Origin: Turritopsis dohrnii
Taxonomy: Eukaryota > Cnidaria > Hydrozoa > Anthoathecata > Oceaniidae
Reading direction: 5' to 3'
Assembly: GCA_027922465.2 (NCBI GenBank)
Contig: BQMF02000140.1
Location: 310,001 to 374,000 of the forward strand
Length of the DNA: 64,000 bases
Shown here: piece by piece, positions 30,428-41,382 of the stretch
How the letters are laid out: the number at the start of each line of letters is the position of its first letter
Position numbering within the stretch: the first letter of the stretch is position 1
Made by a program: the position numbers and the translations under genes
Notes under the pieces: model-generated
Seen by the model: only the letters and a program-made list of their open reading frames with translations
Database searches by the model: none
What the model was told of the DNA's origin: nothing

Positions 30428-32780
30428 ATTTTTATTTATTTATTTAAATAATGTTTAGCCAGGATAGCCACTTCAACAAAATAAAATTGCTGTTATCAAC
30501 GTGGGTCCTGGATATACATACAAATATGTTAAAAAATATGATTATAAAAAATATCTAAAAATACCTAGCAAATAAATAAAACAAAAGTAAAACAAAGAAA
30601 AATACTGCCATGAACGATGTAAGGTATGGGTATGAGAGACAAAAACATAAGGAGGCGATGCTGTGTCGACAAAAAAGGCAGTGCTATATAAATGAAAACA
30701 AATATATAAATCTGTATATAAATGCATAAGTTATTCAAAAAAGTACCTATTTAAGTCTTGCTCAAAATTAGCAGTTGCAATATTAGACCTAATAGAATTG
30801 GGAAGCTGATTAAATATTGACGCTGCCATAAATTTAACAGATTGTCGGGCGTATTCGCTTTTGATTCGTGGGAGTTGTATTAAACAGTTTCTGTTTCTCG
30901 TTACACTACCATTACACAGTCTGAAGTAGTCTTTAAATGGAGCGGCTACTGTTGAATCCAGTATAACGTTATTCACAAACAGACACGCTTTTCGTCTCAA
31001 GATATTTTCAATCGACTTAACTTTTCGAGAACAACCATTTCGTTTCAAGATCGTGTTTGCTCTTCGGAATTGATCGGGAGTGACGGATTGTTCTGTTTTT
31101 GGTATGGGTGTTACTTTGCCGATTTTCCATTGTTGGTGAAAGGTATTTTCGGCGATTCCTGTGTTGATGATGTGTGTTAGTGGGGATGCGAGGTGATCAG
31201 CGATGGGTTTGATGAGTGATATTGGAAGGTTGTCGTAACCAGCAGAGCAATCGGTTCGGAGATTCTTAATTTCTTTGAGTACTTGTTCGTACGTGACGGG
31301 CTGAAATTCGAATTCTTGCTCAACATCTGTAACGAAATCTTGAAGAAGGAGCTGCATCTCTTCGATTGATGTTGGTTTCGAACCGAGGATCCTAGAGAAG
31401 TTTACGGTAGAAAGTTTTCTTGGTGTGTTTTATGTGTCTTTTTAGAGTATTTAGAGCTTCACGGAATTCTTTCCAATCGGAGTCGGACTGCGTTTGATGC
31501 GCTAAGGTTCGCTTTTCGTGACATGATTGCTGCAAGTTGTTGATCACTAAGTCTTTCATCCAGGGTGCTTGTGGACGAGTGACTTTTATTCTCTTCAAGG
31601 GTGCGTGACGTTCGATGCAGTTAAGTAGTAAGTAGTTCAATGTATTAAAAGTGTCATTGGTACAATCGGTTGCATACACAAGATTGAATGGAACGGTTGC
31701 CGTATCAGCAACATATGCAGGTAAGTCGAAATTCCTCATGTCACGGATGATCTTGTACCGAGGTTTGAATCTGGCAACACGAGTGTTGATACAAGCGAAT
31801 ACAGCATCGTGGTCGCTGATTTCTGGTGTTGGGAGAATGTCACAGAATTTTACTTTACAGGAGGAGTTAGTCGTAATGTGATCGATAAGGGATACTCCTT
31901 TAGGAGATGGAGAGTTGACGTGTTGGGTGAGGTCGAATGATCGTAGGATTTCTATGTAAGAATCTTTAATCTGAGAGTTTGTCAAGAGATCAATATTGAA
32001 GTCACCTGTAATCACCACATTTCCGGTCCAGTCAAGAGTGGCATTTCCAATGACACGGTCAAAGTTATCGAGCCACAAATGTTCGAGAGTTGGGTTGATG
32101 TTAACATTGTCTTTTCGCAGTTTGTGCTTTATATTATCTTTGATATATATACCAACACCACCAACACGTTTGTTGTCTCGGTTATGGTAGTACGATTTGT
32201 AGCCTTCGATCTTTACATACTCGAGTAGGAAAGGGTTGTCATTTTACCAAGTTTCAGTAAGAGTTAGCACATCAAAATCATACCTGTTGACGAAGAGGAC
32301 AAATTCGTCGAATGTAGAGACCATCGACTGGGTATTGGGATGGGCGACACTAAACAAGTTTCTGTTTTGATTGAGCCGTTCGAGTTGAAGATCTTGATGG
32401 TGTTGCTGAGCGATTTCTTGATCAATTTCGAAGAGATCTCAAACGTTACAAAACGGTAGCATGGAGGGTAAACATTGCGAACACATCCAATCGGTGATCG
32501 AAGCTTTCTTTTTCGGATCAACACAATGGAGGTGAGATTTCTGTTGACAACGACAGCAGCTGACGATTTTGCTGTTTTTGCGAAGGATATCAGTACCTGA
32601 GATGTTAAGCTGTAAGGAAGCACAGTGGTTAGCGTACAGACGGCTTGTGGAGCAGAATCTTCGTTTGTTGTTGTTTTTCGAAGTTGAAAATCTCAATCTT
32701 TGAGTCGAATTCTCCGATCTGGACGGTAAAAAATATATCAGCAGAATCAGCGTGACAATCTTCTTCTTTTGAATCATAAT
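30428..32780 (-). pseudogene. CR1/L2-type LINE copy with PHD finger, endonuclease and RT deletion
   Basis: On the minus strand the order is as follows. A PHD-like finger (VSCCRCQQKSHLHC..CSQC) lies near 32600-32480. The endonuclease follows from about 32420: a TLTETW motif followed by an in-frame TAA at 32243-32245, then GDFNID and ISDHDAV. The middle region ends with LKRHIKHTKKTFYRKLL. A 116-bp deletion relative to the plus-strand copy comes next. An open 208-codon frame at 31357-30731 holds the RT entry region up to TPDQFR fused directly to the LINE C-terminus (KSIENILRRKACLFVNNVIL, FMAASIFNQLPNSI). The catalytic RT core is therefore missing. The tail at 30428-30450 is (ATTT)n-like. The upstream end cuts into the RecQ-like gene. 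Confidence 0.8.
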
Positions 32781-32867
32781 TCAGCCGTTAAAAACTGCAA
32801 ATTCATAAAGAATTTTACTAAAAACTTCTCAAATTTTACGTTTGGGACGTCAGTTGAAAAAAAGACG

Positions 32868-34507
32868 TCAGTTCGTTAAGAAGTCATTTACTCCAATATC
32901 TGAGTTGTTAAAATATAATGTTGCAAAGGATGGCATACCATTTCTAGCAGCTCTTCCAATTTCCTGAACATAGCTTTCTAAGTTTCCAGGAGGCCCAATA
33001 TGTATTGCGTTTGTTATATTAGGTGCATTGACACCCATACCAAGGGCAGGAGTTGCAAAAATTACTCTAATTTTGGAATTTGATTTCTTAATCTCTTAAA
33101 AAAAAGTATTGTTAAGACAAATCACTTAGCTAATTTTATTTGAGCATTATAAATGTATCTCACCTAATATTTGTTCTTTCTCTCTGTTTATAGTTGGAGC
33201 ATGAAACTGTGTAAAGGGACGTGAGGCAGCATTGTAATTTTGTCCAACAAAATGACTTTCAATTATCATGCTGAAAAGCTGAAAAGCATATCCACAATAT
33301 TTAAGCTCCATATGTATAATTGTCATAGGGTATGTTTCTCTTAAAATATTTAGTTCCTCTGCTATAGGTCTTAAAATGTTTTCGTAACTGTCAATACCAT
33401 AACAACTATCCATTCTTTTCTTTACACACAGAAATACATTTCTTCTATTTGTAACTATTTGAGGTGATTTCATACACAAATCTTGCATAATTTGTTTTAT
33501 TGATGAAATTGCAACAGAGGAAGGGAAAAAGGCCTTCAGAGAAGCAAGTTCCTTGTAGGCTATCCTGAATTCTTCACTCCTAAAAATGTATATATGATTT
33601 ATATTAAGTATGACAATGCCTGAGTTTATGATTATTATATATATTCCATACATATACTACATGACAGACCGATCTTGCCAAGAGAAATAGCCATTCCATA
33701 TATATTTATCATATATTTTCTTCCAAGGTTTTCAACATCCCAATATACCTTGAAGGAAGCAACGAAAATTCACATATTTCTTTTGACAAGGATCAGCTTA
33801 AACTTTTCAGAGTAGTGTTTAGTTTTCATTTAGTATTTACAGATGATACAACAGTTGGTTTAATATGTAATATGTAACAATATACCATACTATAATGCAT
33901 AAAAATACAATCTCATATTATAAAAAGCCTATTTTGAGTTACATGTAGTTGAAAATACATACTACATTTCCATGCAATGGGCTTCATCTATTACACAAGC
34001 AACAACACTTGTTTGATACACATCAGATTTTAATAATTTTCTACCCCGACTACTCAGCAAACCTTCTGGGTGTGAAATAAAAAGGTCAAGATCTGCATTA
34101 GTAATTTGATCAGGAATTTTAACATCCGCTACTAATTTTTCTGACTCAATGAATAGCCGTTCCACTGTATGCCCAGGTTTAACTTCACACTGCAACATTG
34201 CAGTTGATATACCCCTGTATTCTAAAACTTTCATTTGATCTTCTATGATCGAGTTCAGTGGTGAAACTACAATTACTATATTTTTTTCGGTTTTAGTGGG
34301 CAATAAGTATGGTAGTAGCTGGTAAATTAAAGATTTTCCAAAACCAGTTGGTAAGACAGCTAGAACATCATGGCCATTTAACAAACTTTCAAAGCACTGG
34401 ACTTGCTTGGGCTTTAACGTAATAGTATAACTGACGTTTCCTTTGTCAATCGCATGCTGTATCCTCTTGAACAACTTCACTACAGATTCCATTATATATA
34501 ATTTCAT
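32868..34507 (-). CDS. RecQ-like SF2 DNA helicase, three exons, truncated
   Basis: Exon 1 is 34507 (first ATG) to 33966, exon 2 is 33579-33164 and exon 3 is 33094-32868. All junctions are GT..AG and phases agree. Exon 1 holds KPKQVQCFESLLNGHDVLA, Walker A LPTGFGKSLIYQLL, VSPLNSIIEDQ and the DEAH box VIDEAHC. Exon 2 is the linker and start of domain 2. Exon 3 has RVIFATPALGMGVNAP and YVQEIGRAARNGMPS (motifs V and VI). The usual Trp-Gly after the DEAH box is Met-Ser across the exon junction. The frame ends with TGA at 32868-32870, only a few residues after motif VI, next to the LINE insertion. Zinc-binding, winged-helix and HRDC regions of a typical RecQ are absent, so it is probably a broken copy. 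It could be a host RecQ paralogue or a helicase from a mobile element. Confidence 0.7.
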
Positions 34508-34540
34508 AAAACGAACTGAATTACTATCGCTTTCAATCAA

Positions 34541-35299
34541 ACTAAAAAACTGTAAAGAATCACTGAAAATGCCAAAAGTAGTATAGCTGCGTTATGCTTT
34601 GCTTTTTATCTTTCTTCACATTTGTTTTGAAAATGTTACTCGCCGCTTATGAACACATTTTGCTACTCTGTCTCGATTAGTTTAGGTAGAGCTTTCACTA
34701 AAGTAAAACTATCGAGGTAAGACCGCTTGTCGGGCCGATTTTGAAATCCCCGCCCTTTTGAGGGATTTTAAGAAGCCGATGCCAGGGCCTTCTTTCTTTA
34801 GAAGAAGCCCTGGGATCCAGGTTGGATTCATAGTACCCTTTTATGACTGAATTTATATTTGAATTTATATATAACAGGGGCAAACGCAGGGTACGGCTGA
34901 TACGGCTCAAGCAGTACTAACATTTTGTCAAGAGAATGATTACCAAATGATCTACTTCCGTGCTACTTTGTTCTGTTTGTCTATTCTTGACGCCGTCATA
35001 ATCACGCGCTACCGTTCATTATGAGAACTACTTGAATATCTGTCAAGATGTTTTTTTTACATTTCCGCATTATTTGTTGGCGCCCCATTTGACTTTAGGT
35101 AAGCTATAACTGCAAGCTTCACTGCTGTATTGTTCTTCATTACGGCTCAAAAATCGACTCCTTTTGATCAATGATGATACGAGTTATAACTAACAGTTTT
35201 GAACCGTATTGCAGCTCTACGACACAGCTCAAACATACTAATCAAGTCCCGATTTTACGGTAGTTGCACACCCATATTTCCAATCTCAGCTTCATAGTA
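34541..35299. other. Intergenic region with dispersed repeats
   Basis: No gene is seen. GAAGAAGCCCTGGGATCCAG near 34800 is part of a small imperfect hairpin with CCAGGGCCTTCTTTC. GTACCCTTTTATGACTGAAT near 34840 matches 17790-17830. The upstream side of the RecQ-like gene is here, but no promoter motif is distinctive. Confidence 0.4.
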
Positions 35300-35990
35300 C
35301 AGTGAAACCTCCTTAAAGCGGACACCTCCTTTAGACGGAAAAAAATTTTTGTCGCGGACGAATCCTTATTTAACTCTTCAAAAAATCCTCCCCATAGCGG
35401 ACAATCTAAAGCGGACATTCTTTCCAGGTCCCGCATGACAATTCCCCTTAACATTTACCTCTACAAAGCGGACACAAAAATTTCGACAAAAATATCAAAA
35501 TTCAGTATTTTATTTCTTTTCTTTTTTATTTGTTTCTCAACATATGTTTACAATATTTTCTTGTTCTTTTATTATAAGGTTTATTTTTTACAAGGTAGCT
35601 GCAACCCTTAACCAACTCCTCAGTTAACCTACTTTCTAGTCACCTCTGCTTCCATGTATGAACCTGGCAATTTCAAAAATACGGATATATGCTTAAATAA
35701 TCGCGGAATAATTGTCATCATTTAGTACCAGCAACGGCCTATTTGTCGTGTTCATTCTTTTCTTCTGTAACACATAAGTATCTTCTTATTGTTTATATTC
35801 AGGTCAAATTTCCTTTTATGAATGTTTCTTTGCCGAACTGGCCAATAGCAAAAGGCAATATGGGTATGCTAATGGGTTTTTTGACTTAGAAGTAGAATTT
35901 CTTCCGAGTGTTTGGCAAAAATAAGCAAAACCTCTCCAAAGCGGACACCTCTCTAAAGCAGACAAAATTTCTGGTCCCATAGAGTAATCA
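35300..35990. mobile_element. pogo/Tigger-like repeat with AAAGCGGACA motifs
   Basis: TA-CAGTGAAACCTCCTTAAAG at 35298 resembles pogo/Tigger ends. AAAGCGGACA recurs at about 35317, 35410, 35466 and 35940, often next to ACCTC. No transposase and no clear inverted right end were found, so this is a remnant or non-autonomous copy. Confidence 0.45.
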
Positions 35991-36022
35991 AATACGGCTC
36001 AAAACGCACACACGTGCATTCT

Positions 36023-36815
36023 ATGGACCTTTTTCTAAATTTGCTTCAATCGGACATGATCCATAGAGTCTTTGAAGCAAGAGTTTTTGCAGCTGTTAAT
36101 CTCAACAATAATACAATAATTAAATTTACTCATATTGAAGAAATTGTTTTTGTGTCCCAACGAGCACATGAATCTGGTCCTGATACTTTATACAGCTCTG
36201 AAATACAGAGTAGTGGTAGAATACATCATGTTGGATGCACAGTCATTGCTTTAAAGTAAGTTTATGTTAAGTAAGTTTATAACTATAAGTATTAATTTCT
36301 TTCTTATGAATCATTATTAATATAAATTCGGAAGGACCTTGTGTGTTCCGTGATAGAAAATAATGACCCCTTAGAATATTTTCACCCCCTCCCCCCGTGG
36401 TTTACGCTTATGACTTGTTAGGTTTTCTTTGTTATTGTCAGGGTAAGGGTCAGGGTTAGGGTTAGGGTTAGTCATAAGCGTAAGCCACGGGGGGAGGGGG
36501 GCGGGGTTTTGACCAGATTTTAGAAGAAATAGAGCGTAATCAAGCGAGTAGGCATAGTAGTTTCACGAGATATCGGATATTTTGTTCATCCTCCCTCCTC
36601 CTCATCATCATCATCATCTTCAAATTTTTTGTGTTGCTATTACACAGCGTATACAATTATTAGCTGACTTTGCTTTTTTCCCATTTCAAAGCGGTCGTGT
36701 CCAGAAGTTAGGTGCCGTGAATACCCTACACAGGAATCTTCCGACAGACGATACTGAATGGCAATCGCCGCAATCCGTGTATCGAAAAGGCAAGGAACCC
36801 TGGATTCGAGGTTGA
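36023..36815 (+). CDS. Candidate two-exon gene of unknown function
   Basis: Exon 1 (36023-36255) starts with ATG and reads MDLFLNLLQSDMIHRVFEAR, then a FTHIEEIVFVSQRAHESGP segment. It ends at a strong donor (AA|GTAAGT), leaving phase 2. A possible exon 2 (36692-36815) follows acceptor TTTCAAAG in matching phase (GRVQKLGAVNTLHRNLPTDD) and ends in TGA. The composition of exon 1 looks coding. Exon 2 is less certain because the G/C-rich telomere-like hairpin lies in the putative intron. I recognise no domain. Alternatively exon 1 continues elsewhere, or this is a relic. Confidence 0.3.
36380..36507. repeat. Hairpin enclosing telomere-like GGGTTA repeats
   Basis: The left arm CCCCCTCCCCCCGTGGTTTA..CTTATGAC (36384-36414) pairs with the right arm GTCATAAGCGTAAGCCACGG..GGGG (36471-36506), with one mismatch in the inner ~20 bp. 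The loop contains CAGGGTTAGGGTTAGGGTTA (about 36450-36470), preceded by degenerate GGGTAA/GGGTCA units. TTAGGG is the common metazoan telomere repeat. Confidence 0.75.
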
Positions 36816-37346
36816 GACGATCCTGGCACATTTATTCATTTATAGCTTATTCTTTTGTGCTGATTGGTACCTGATTCCTAGCACTTCAAAAAATCTTAAT
36901 AATAGAAACACAACGTGTATTCTTTTTCACGTCTAACATGAACCAACAGTGTAACGATCAGTCTTCAGGACACCGTCCTCTTGTTTCTTTTAAAAAACTC
37001 TAATGTAAAATACGTATCCATAGCTACAGTTCACGCATTATGCATATTTCTTTTGTCTGTTCTGTATCAAATAGCTTTTAGTGTTTTTTTAGCTAAGCCC
37101 TATTTACACTTTTAGAAAAATTGGCAAGGCAAATTGCCACCAGCATAATTTAAGCCTAGGAGATAAACAAAGGCTGATAAAGGTTGATTGCATGCATAAG
37201 TTTAGATCTGTTTTAGACCACGATCCGTGTACTTCATTTGTGTCAGTTCGTGACCTCCCTCACAGAACCAAATCAAATTTTCGTAAAATAAAGACTAAGT
37301 TATTACGGTAGCAGCGATAGCGAATACCGCATAAAAACACCCGTGG

Positions 37347-37392
37347 ACTCCGACTCCTACTACTACTCCTCCTCCTCCTCCTACTCCTACTC
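37347..37392. repeat. TCC/TAC trinucleotide microsatellite
   Basis: Pyrimidine-rich (CTCCTA/CTC)n tract of about 45 bp. A smaller related tract (TCCTCCTCATCATCATC) lies at 36590-36620. Confidence 0.8.
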
Positions 37393-37399
37393 TGGCCGA

Positions 37400-38386
37400 A
37401 ATGGCAATTAGTCTGTGATTTAGAGTCTGCGAGTCCTCGTTAAAATCTCAATATATATTCTAATGAACGAACGCAGCCTTTTGCATTTTCGAAGGTTTTA
37501 AATTACATACATTTAAAATACGTTTCCTTTGATATTTCATCACTTAATTGACGAAGAATGGATATTAATCAAATAGGACTATATAAAGCTGGGATTTATC
37601 TAACTTTTATCTAACTTGATAATAAAGCTGGGACTTTTAGTTACTTATGGTACTGAATCAATGTACTTTGGCACTTGAAAATAGATATGTTTTTCGTGTC
37701 AGTAAAGCACAGATCAGACTTTCTTGTTACTTTCTACGTTTGTTAGCTACCTGTTCTGTCTTTTATCATCAAGGTTTTCAAAAATGGAGTTAAAAAAAGG
37801 CAGTTATCTGTTCGAATTCATTTTCGGTTTCAAGAAATTATAATTCAAAACATACATTCGTTTTTCGAAGAAACGAGCTTTTTTTTCTACGTAAGCTCTT
37901 ATAAAAAAAAACGTACGTTATAAACAGCTCATGCATGTATAATTCTTTTGTCCTCTAATAAATTAAATTGCTGGTGTGTTACAATTAGACCCTATTTACA
38001 CGAGTTAGTAATTTTAAACATTATATTATCGTTTATGCCTGTTTTCCACCAGCAAGATATTTCAAGAAATAACGTTTACAGAACTTTTAAAAACTTTAAA
38101 TAAAATTTCGAAAGTATTCTTGTGGCAAGTACTTTTGCTGCTACAGTTTTGCGCCATCTGGCTCTTGTTTAGATATCAGATCAAAAAAGTTCCCAAGTTT
38201 TTCTCCAGAAGTTTTTGAGAAATAAGGTCATATTTTTGTTAATATATACGATATACTCGATATATCGATATTCTTCAATTCAATCAAGTAAATAAAACTT
38301 AACCTTGTAACCTATTCTAACCTTTTCATCGATTCGTAAGCTGCAATCATTTCGTTCTGTGAAATAAACTTATACGAAATAAAGTA
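37400..38386. other. No gene recognised
   Basis: AT-rich sequence. A block near 38225-38280 matches 5995-6060, so part is a dispersed repeat. Nothing coding is supported. Confidence 0.4.
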
Positions 38387-39913
38387 AACAAGATGCCCTT
38401 GCAGGCATAAGGATTTCTGCAAAATCAGCTGGAAAAAAGAAAGACATTCTTGAAATTTAAGAAAAGTTTAATCCGCAATATATATTTATTAAATTTCTGA
38501 TCATGTACTCCCCAAAAATCTGAAAAAAACATAATTTTGACTATGCAAAACTTTATCTGAATGACATGTTCTTTATTTTGTTGGTACAAAATGATATTAA
38601 AGGATTCAGTGATCAATTCAGATAAGACAATGAGTATGCACGTAAGTCAATATAAATGTTATGAATTTAATATGTCTTGCCAATCTTCCTAACAGAATTC
38701 CCAATTCAGAAGGAGAAAAAGGAAAGCATAGAATTTAATGATACGAAATACATCTATATACATACAAAATCAACATACATAACTGAAAACAGAAAATTTG
38801 TGCTTTAATTTGAGTAACAATATGTCATTGCCATCTTTTTAATTTAAAAACATGCATTACCTGAACTAAATTTCATGAAAAGATTATAAAAATTTATTCA
38901 GAAACTTAAAAACAATAAATTTTTAATTACGTATACACGCCAGGGCGTTATGAAAGCATAACTGACACAATACGAACCTTACATTAACTCCTAATAAACT
39001 TAATGAACAAAATAACATCAAATTTATAAGCTTTCAGATATCACTGTGATTACGTATGTACGGTCAATCTTCCTAATTATGAAAAGACTTCCCAAACACA
39101 AGAAGTAAACAAAGATTAGGATTATGAAAAATATGACCTAAACTATAACTGAAAACAGAAATTTGCGTCAAAAGATGTCCAGTATTTAGAATTTACAGAC
39201 AATCAAGGTAAGTTTCAATTTGCTATCGTAAATAGTAAGTCCCCATTCCTAACTCAGGACATTGATAATACAGCCAAGAACTATACAAGTATATAAGCTG
39301 AAATAGCTAGATAAACATCAAACATAAAATGAGATGCACAGGCAGAGGGTAGACAAGACATTCCTTGTATGTTGTTGGAGCTGAAGAGGAAACTGAGCTG
39401 AGCTGTATGTATCCAGAGCTTAAAAAGCACTACAGCCCACACATGAAACAAACGGTATTTTGTATCTAGAAAGGCTTAAAAGAATCCCAGACATTTTCCA
39501 AAAAATAAAAGTTGCACACACTGTTTTTACAAAACATTGAGAACTTGTTTTTAGAAAGGAATGAACGCAGTAGAATCATTGTAAGGTAATTTCTACTCTT
39601 CACTTTTGGTTTTGAAAGTGTAAATCTTCTTTTAATCTATTCAGTATTGATCAATCAATGCGGAAGTCTATGTGGGTTTCTTCGGTTTCTTCTGCCATTA
39701 TGCAAACGGCGTGCCAACGTAAAGTCGAAAAATACCCGGATGATCACATTGCGGAAATCAAGCCAATATACTGTCGCTATTGAAGTTGAGGTGGCTATAT
39801 TAGCACCCTTTCGTAGAAATCGGGCATTATGCACCAATCACGATTGAGACGGCTTTTTTATGAACCAATGAAATTTAAGAAACAAAAATGCGTAGGTTTG
39901 GACAGTAAGATAA
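38387..39913 (-). mobile_element. Helentron-like non-autonomous element, copy 1
   Basis: It begins on the plus strand with AACAAGATGCCCTTGCAGGC followed by GGATTTCTGC, the same block that starts copies 2 and 3 and, in reverse, closes the copy inside the LINE at 52385-53900. Near 39640-39910 it shares CACCCTTTCGTAGAAATCGG and GCGTAGGTTTGGACAG with copy 2. Its far tip is lost, because the next copy begins right after CAGTAAGATAA. No coding frame. Confidence 0.5.
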
Positions 39914-41382
39914 AACAAGATGCCCTACCGGGCAGAAGGATTTCTGCAAGCTTTGCTGCTGAAAATGCCACAAAAATGCAACACTAGCACACTAGTCCTG
40001 CAAAACTAAGACAGTCACATCATTCAGCTCGAGAAGCATCAGCATTTAATAAACAAAAATATTAATGCAACTGACAATGTTCGTCAAGAAAGTCAGCCTA
40101 CCATAACATAAAAAAGGGGCTTTTCTTTATGCTATCGCGGAGATCATTTATGAAGATCTGTTTTTTTGTACGAATAAGCTGAATGATTGTTACTGGATAT
40201 TTGCCACCCACGTACTCCAAAAAAGTGCATCGACACAATACGAAACTTTAATTTAACCACATTAAATATAACGAATCCTATAAAAAGATTGTGTATACTG
40301 GCGGTAACCAACATATCGTTTGGGCAGCACAAACTAATATATAAAGTTTCTATATTGATCTCCTCAGAATGAAAAATATAAATATCACAATAATAATTAC
40401 TTAGAAATTAAAGCTCATATCTAATCTAAAAGTTAAAAAAAATACAACATACGTAGGGAGAAAAGAGATAAGCTGATATAGCCAGAATACATCCAAAAAT
40501 TGCTACTAAATATAGTATAAATAGCTGTATAAAGTGCATATGTTGGTGATGTTGGGGAGGAGCTGAAAGGAAGCTAAGCTGAGCTTTAAAAATCCAAAAG
40601 CTTCTAAAAATTGACTTCAAACATGCATACACATACAAAATACACGAAGGTCTTTCATATTTAAAAAGGCTTGGAGCAAAAATAAAACAAGAAATACCTT
40701 TTCTTCCACACACCATGTATTGGCACTGTTTTCATATTTTAAACTTCAAGAAACCTTTATTCAAAAAACAGAATAACCACACTGTAATTTAATTTTGTGA
40801 ACATGATAAGTTCCCAACAGTAATGCAATTCTTTATATAAAGTTATAAGCTGTATTAACTTCTTTTAAAGCCATATTTCCATCAAAGAAACTTTTAGCAA
40901 ACTACACACGTTCTTTCGCTGCCATTTTTAAAACGTTTTGTGGACGATCACATGGCATGGCGAAAATCAGCCAATAAACTATCGCTATTTAAGTGGAGGT
41001 GGCTAAATTAGCACCCTTTCGTAGAAATCGGGCATTATACACCAATCACGATTGAGACGGCTTTTTTATGAACCAATGAAATTTAAGAAACAAAAATGCG
41101 TAGTAAATTTAAAAACACAGATATATTTCATAAAATCTAGAACGAAGCTTTTCGTAACTGAGTTACATTGTCAAGTGAAGTGGATTCACTTGACAATGTA
41201 ACTCAGTTACGAAAAGCTTCGTGCTAGATTTTATGAAATATATCTGTGTTTTTAAATTTATTTAAATTGATTTTTGGCTGATTTACTATAATAAAAATGC
41301 GTAGGTTTGGACAGTAAGATGAAAAAAAAAAAACAGAAAAACACGGACGATCGTAAAGTATTTCTTGCTTACGCAGAAATCC
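39914..41382 (-). mobile_element. Helentron-like non-autonomous element, copy 2 (both ends present)
   Basis: Read on the minus strand, the 5' tip is GGATTTCTGCGTAAGCAAG and the 3' end is a subterminal inverted copy GCAGAAATCC, then a short hairpin in the AAGGGCATCTTGTT-side region, then the end. That layout (terminal motif repeated inverted just inside a 3' hairpin, no TIRs, no target duplication) is that of Helentron-derived HINEs. It is 1,469 bp including a 189-bp hairpin insertion at 41104-41292. It abuts the start of the next copy directly (CGCAGAAATCC then AACAAGATGCCC), so copies are head to tail. Confidence 0.5.
41104..41292. mobile_element. 189-bp hairpin insertion with 12-bp target duplication
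   Basis: Arms of about 75 bp (41104-41180 and 41186-41262) are almost perfectly complementary around a 5-bp centre (GTGGA). A 30-bp unpaired tail (ending GATTTACTATAAT) follows on the right. The 12-mer AAAAATGCGTAG flanks both sides (41092-41103 and 41293-41304). The paralogous copy at about 39884-39900 has a single uninterrupted AAAAATGCGTAGGTTTGG, which is the empty site. Confidence 0.85.

Noticed and set aside
29204..32780. A single twin-primed (5'-inverted) LINE insertion
   Set aside because: In twin priming the inverted part precedes the 3' part. Here the oppositely oriented segment lies beyond the 3' tail, so two insertions or a rearrangement are needed.
39647..39847. Small proteins encoded on both strands near 39.65-39.85 kb
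   Set aside because: The sequence is part of the Helentron-like repeat; its paralogue at 40.9-41.1 kb has indels that destroy the frames.
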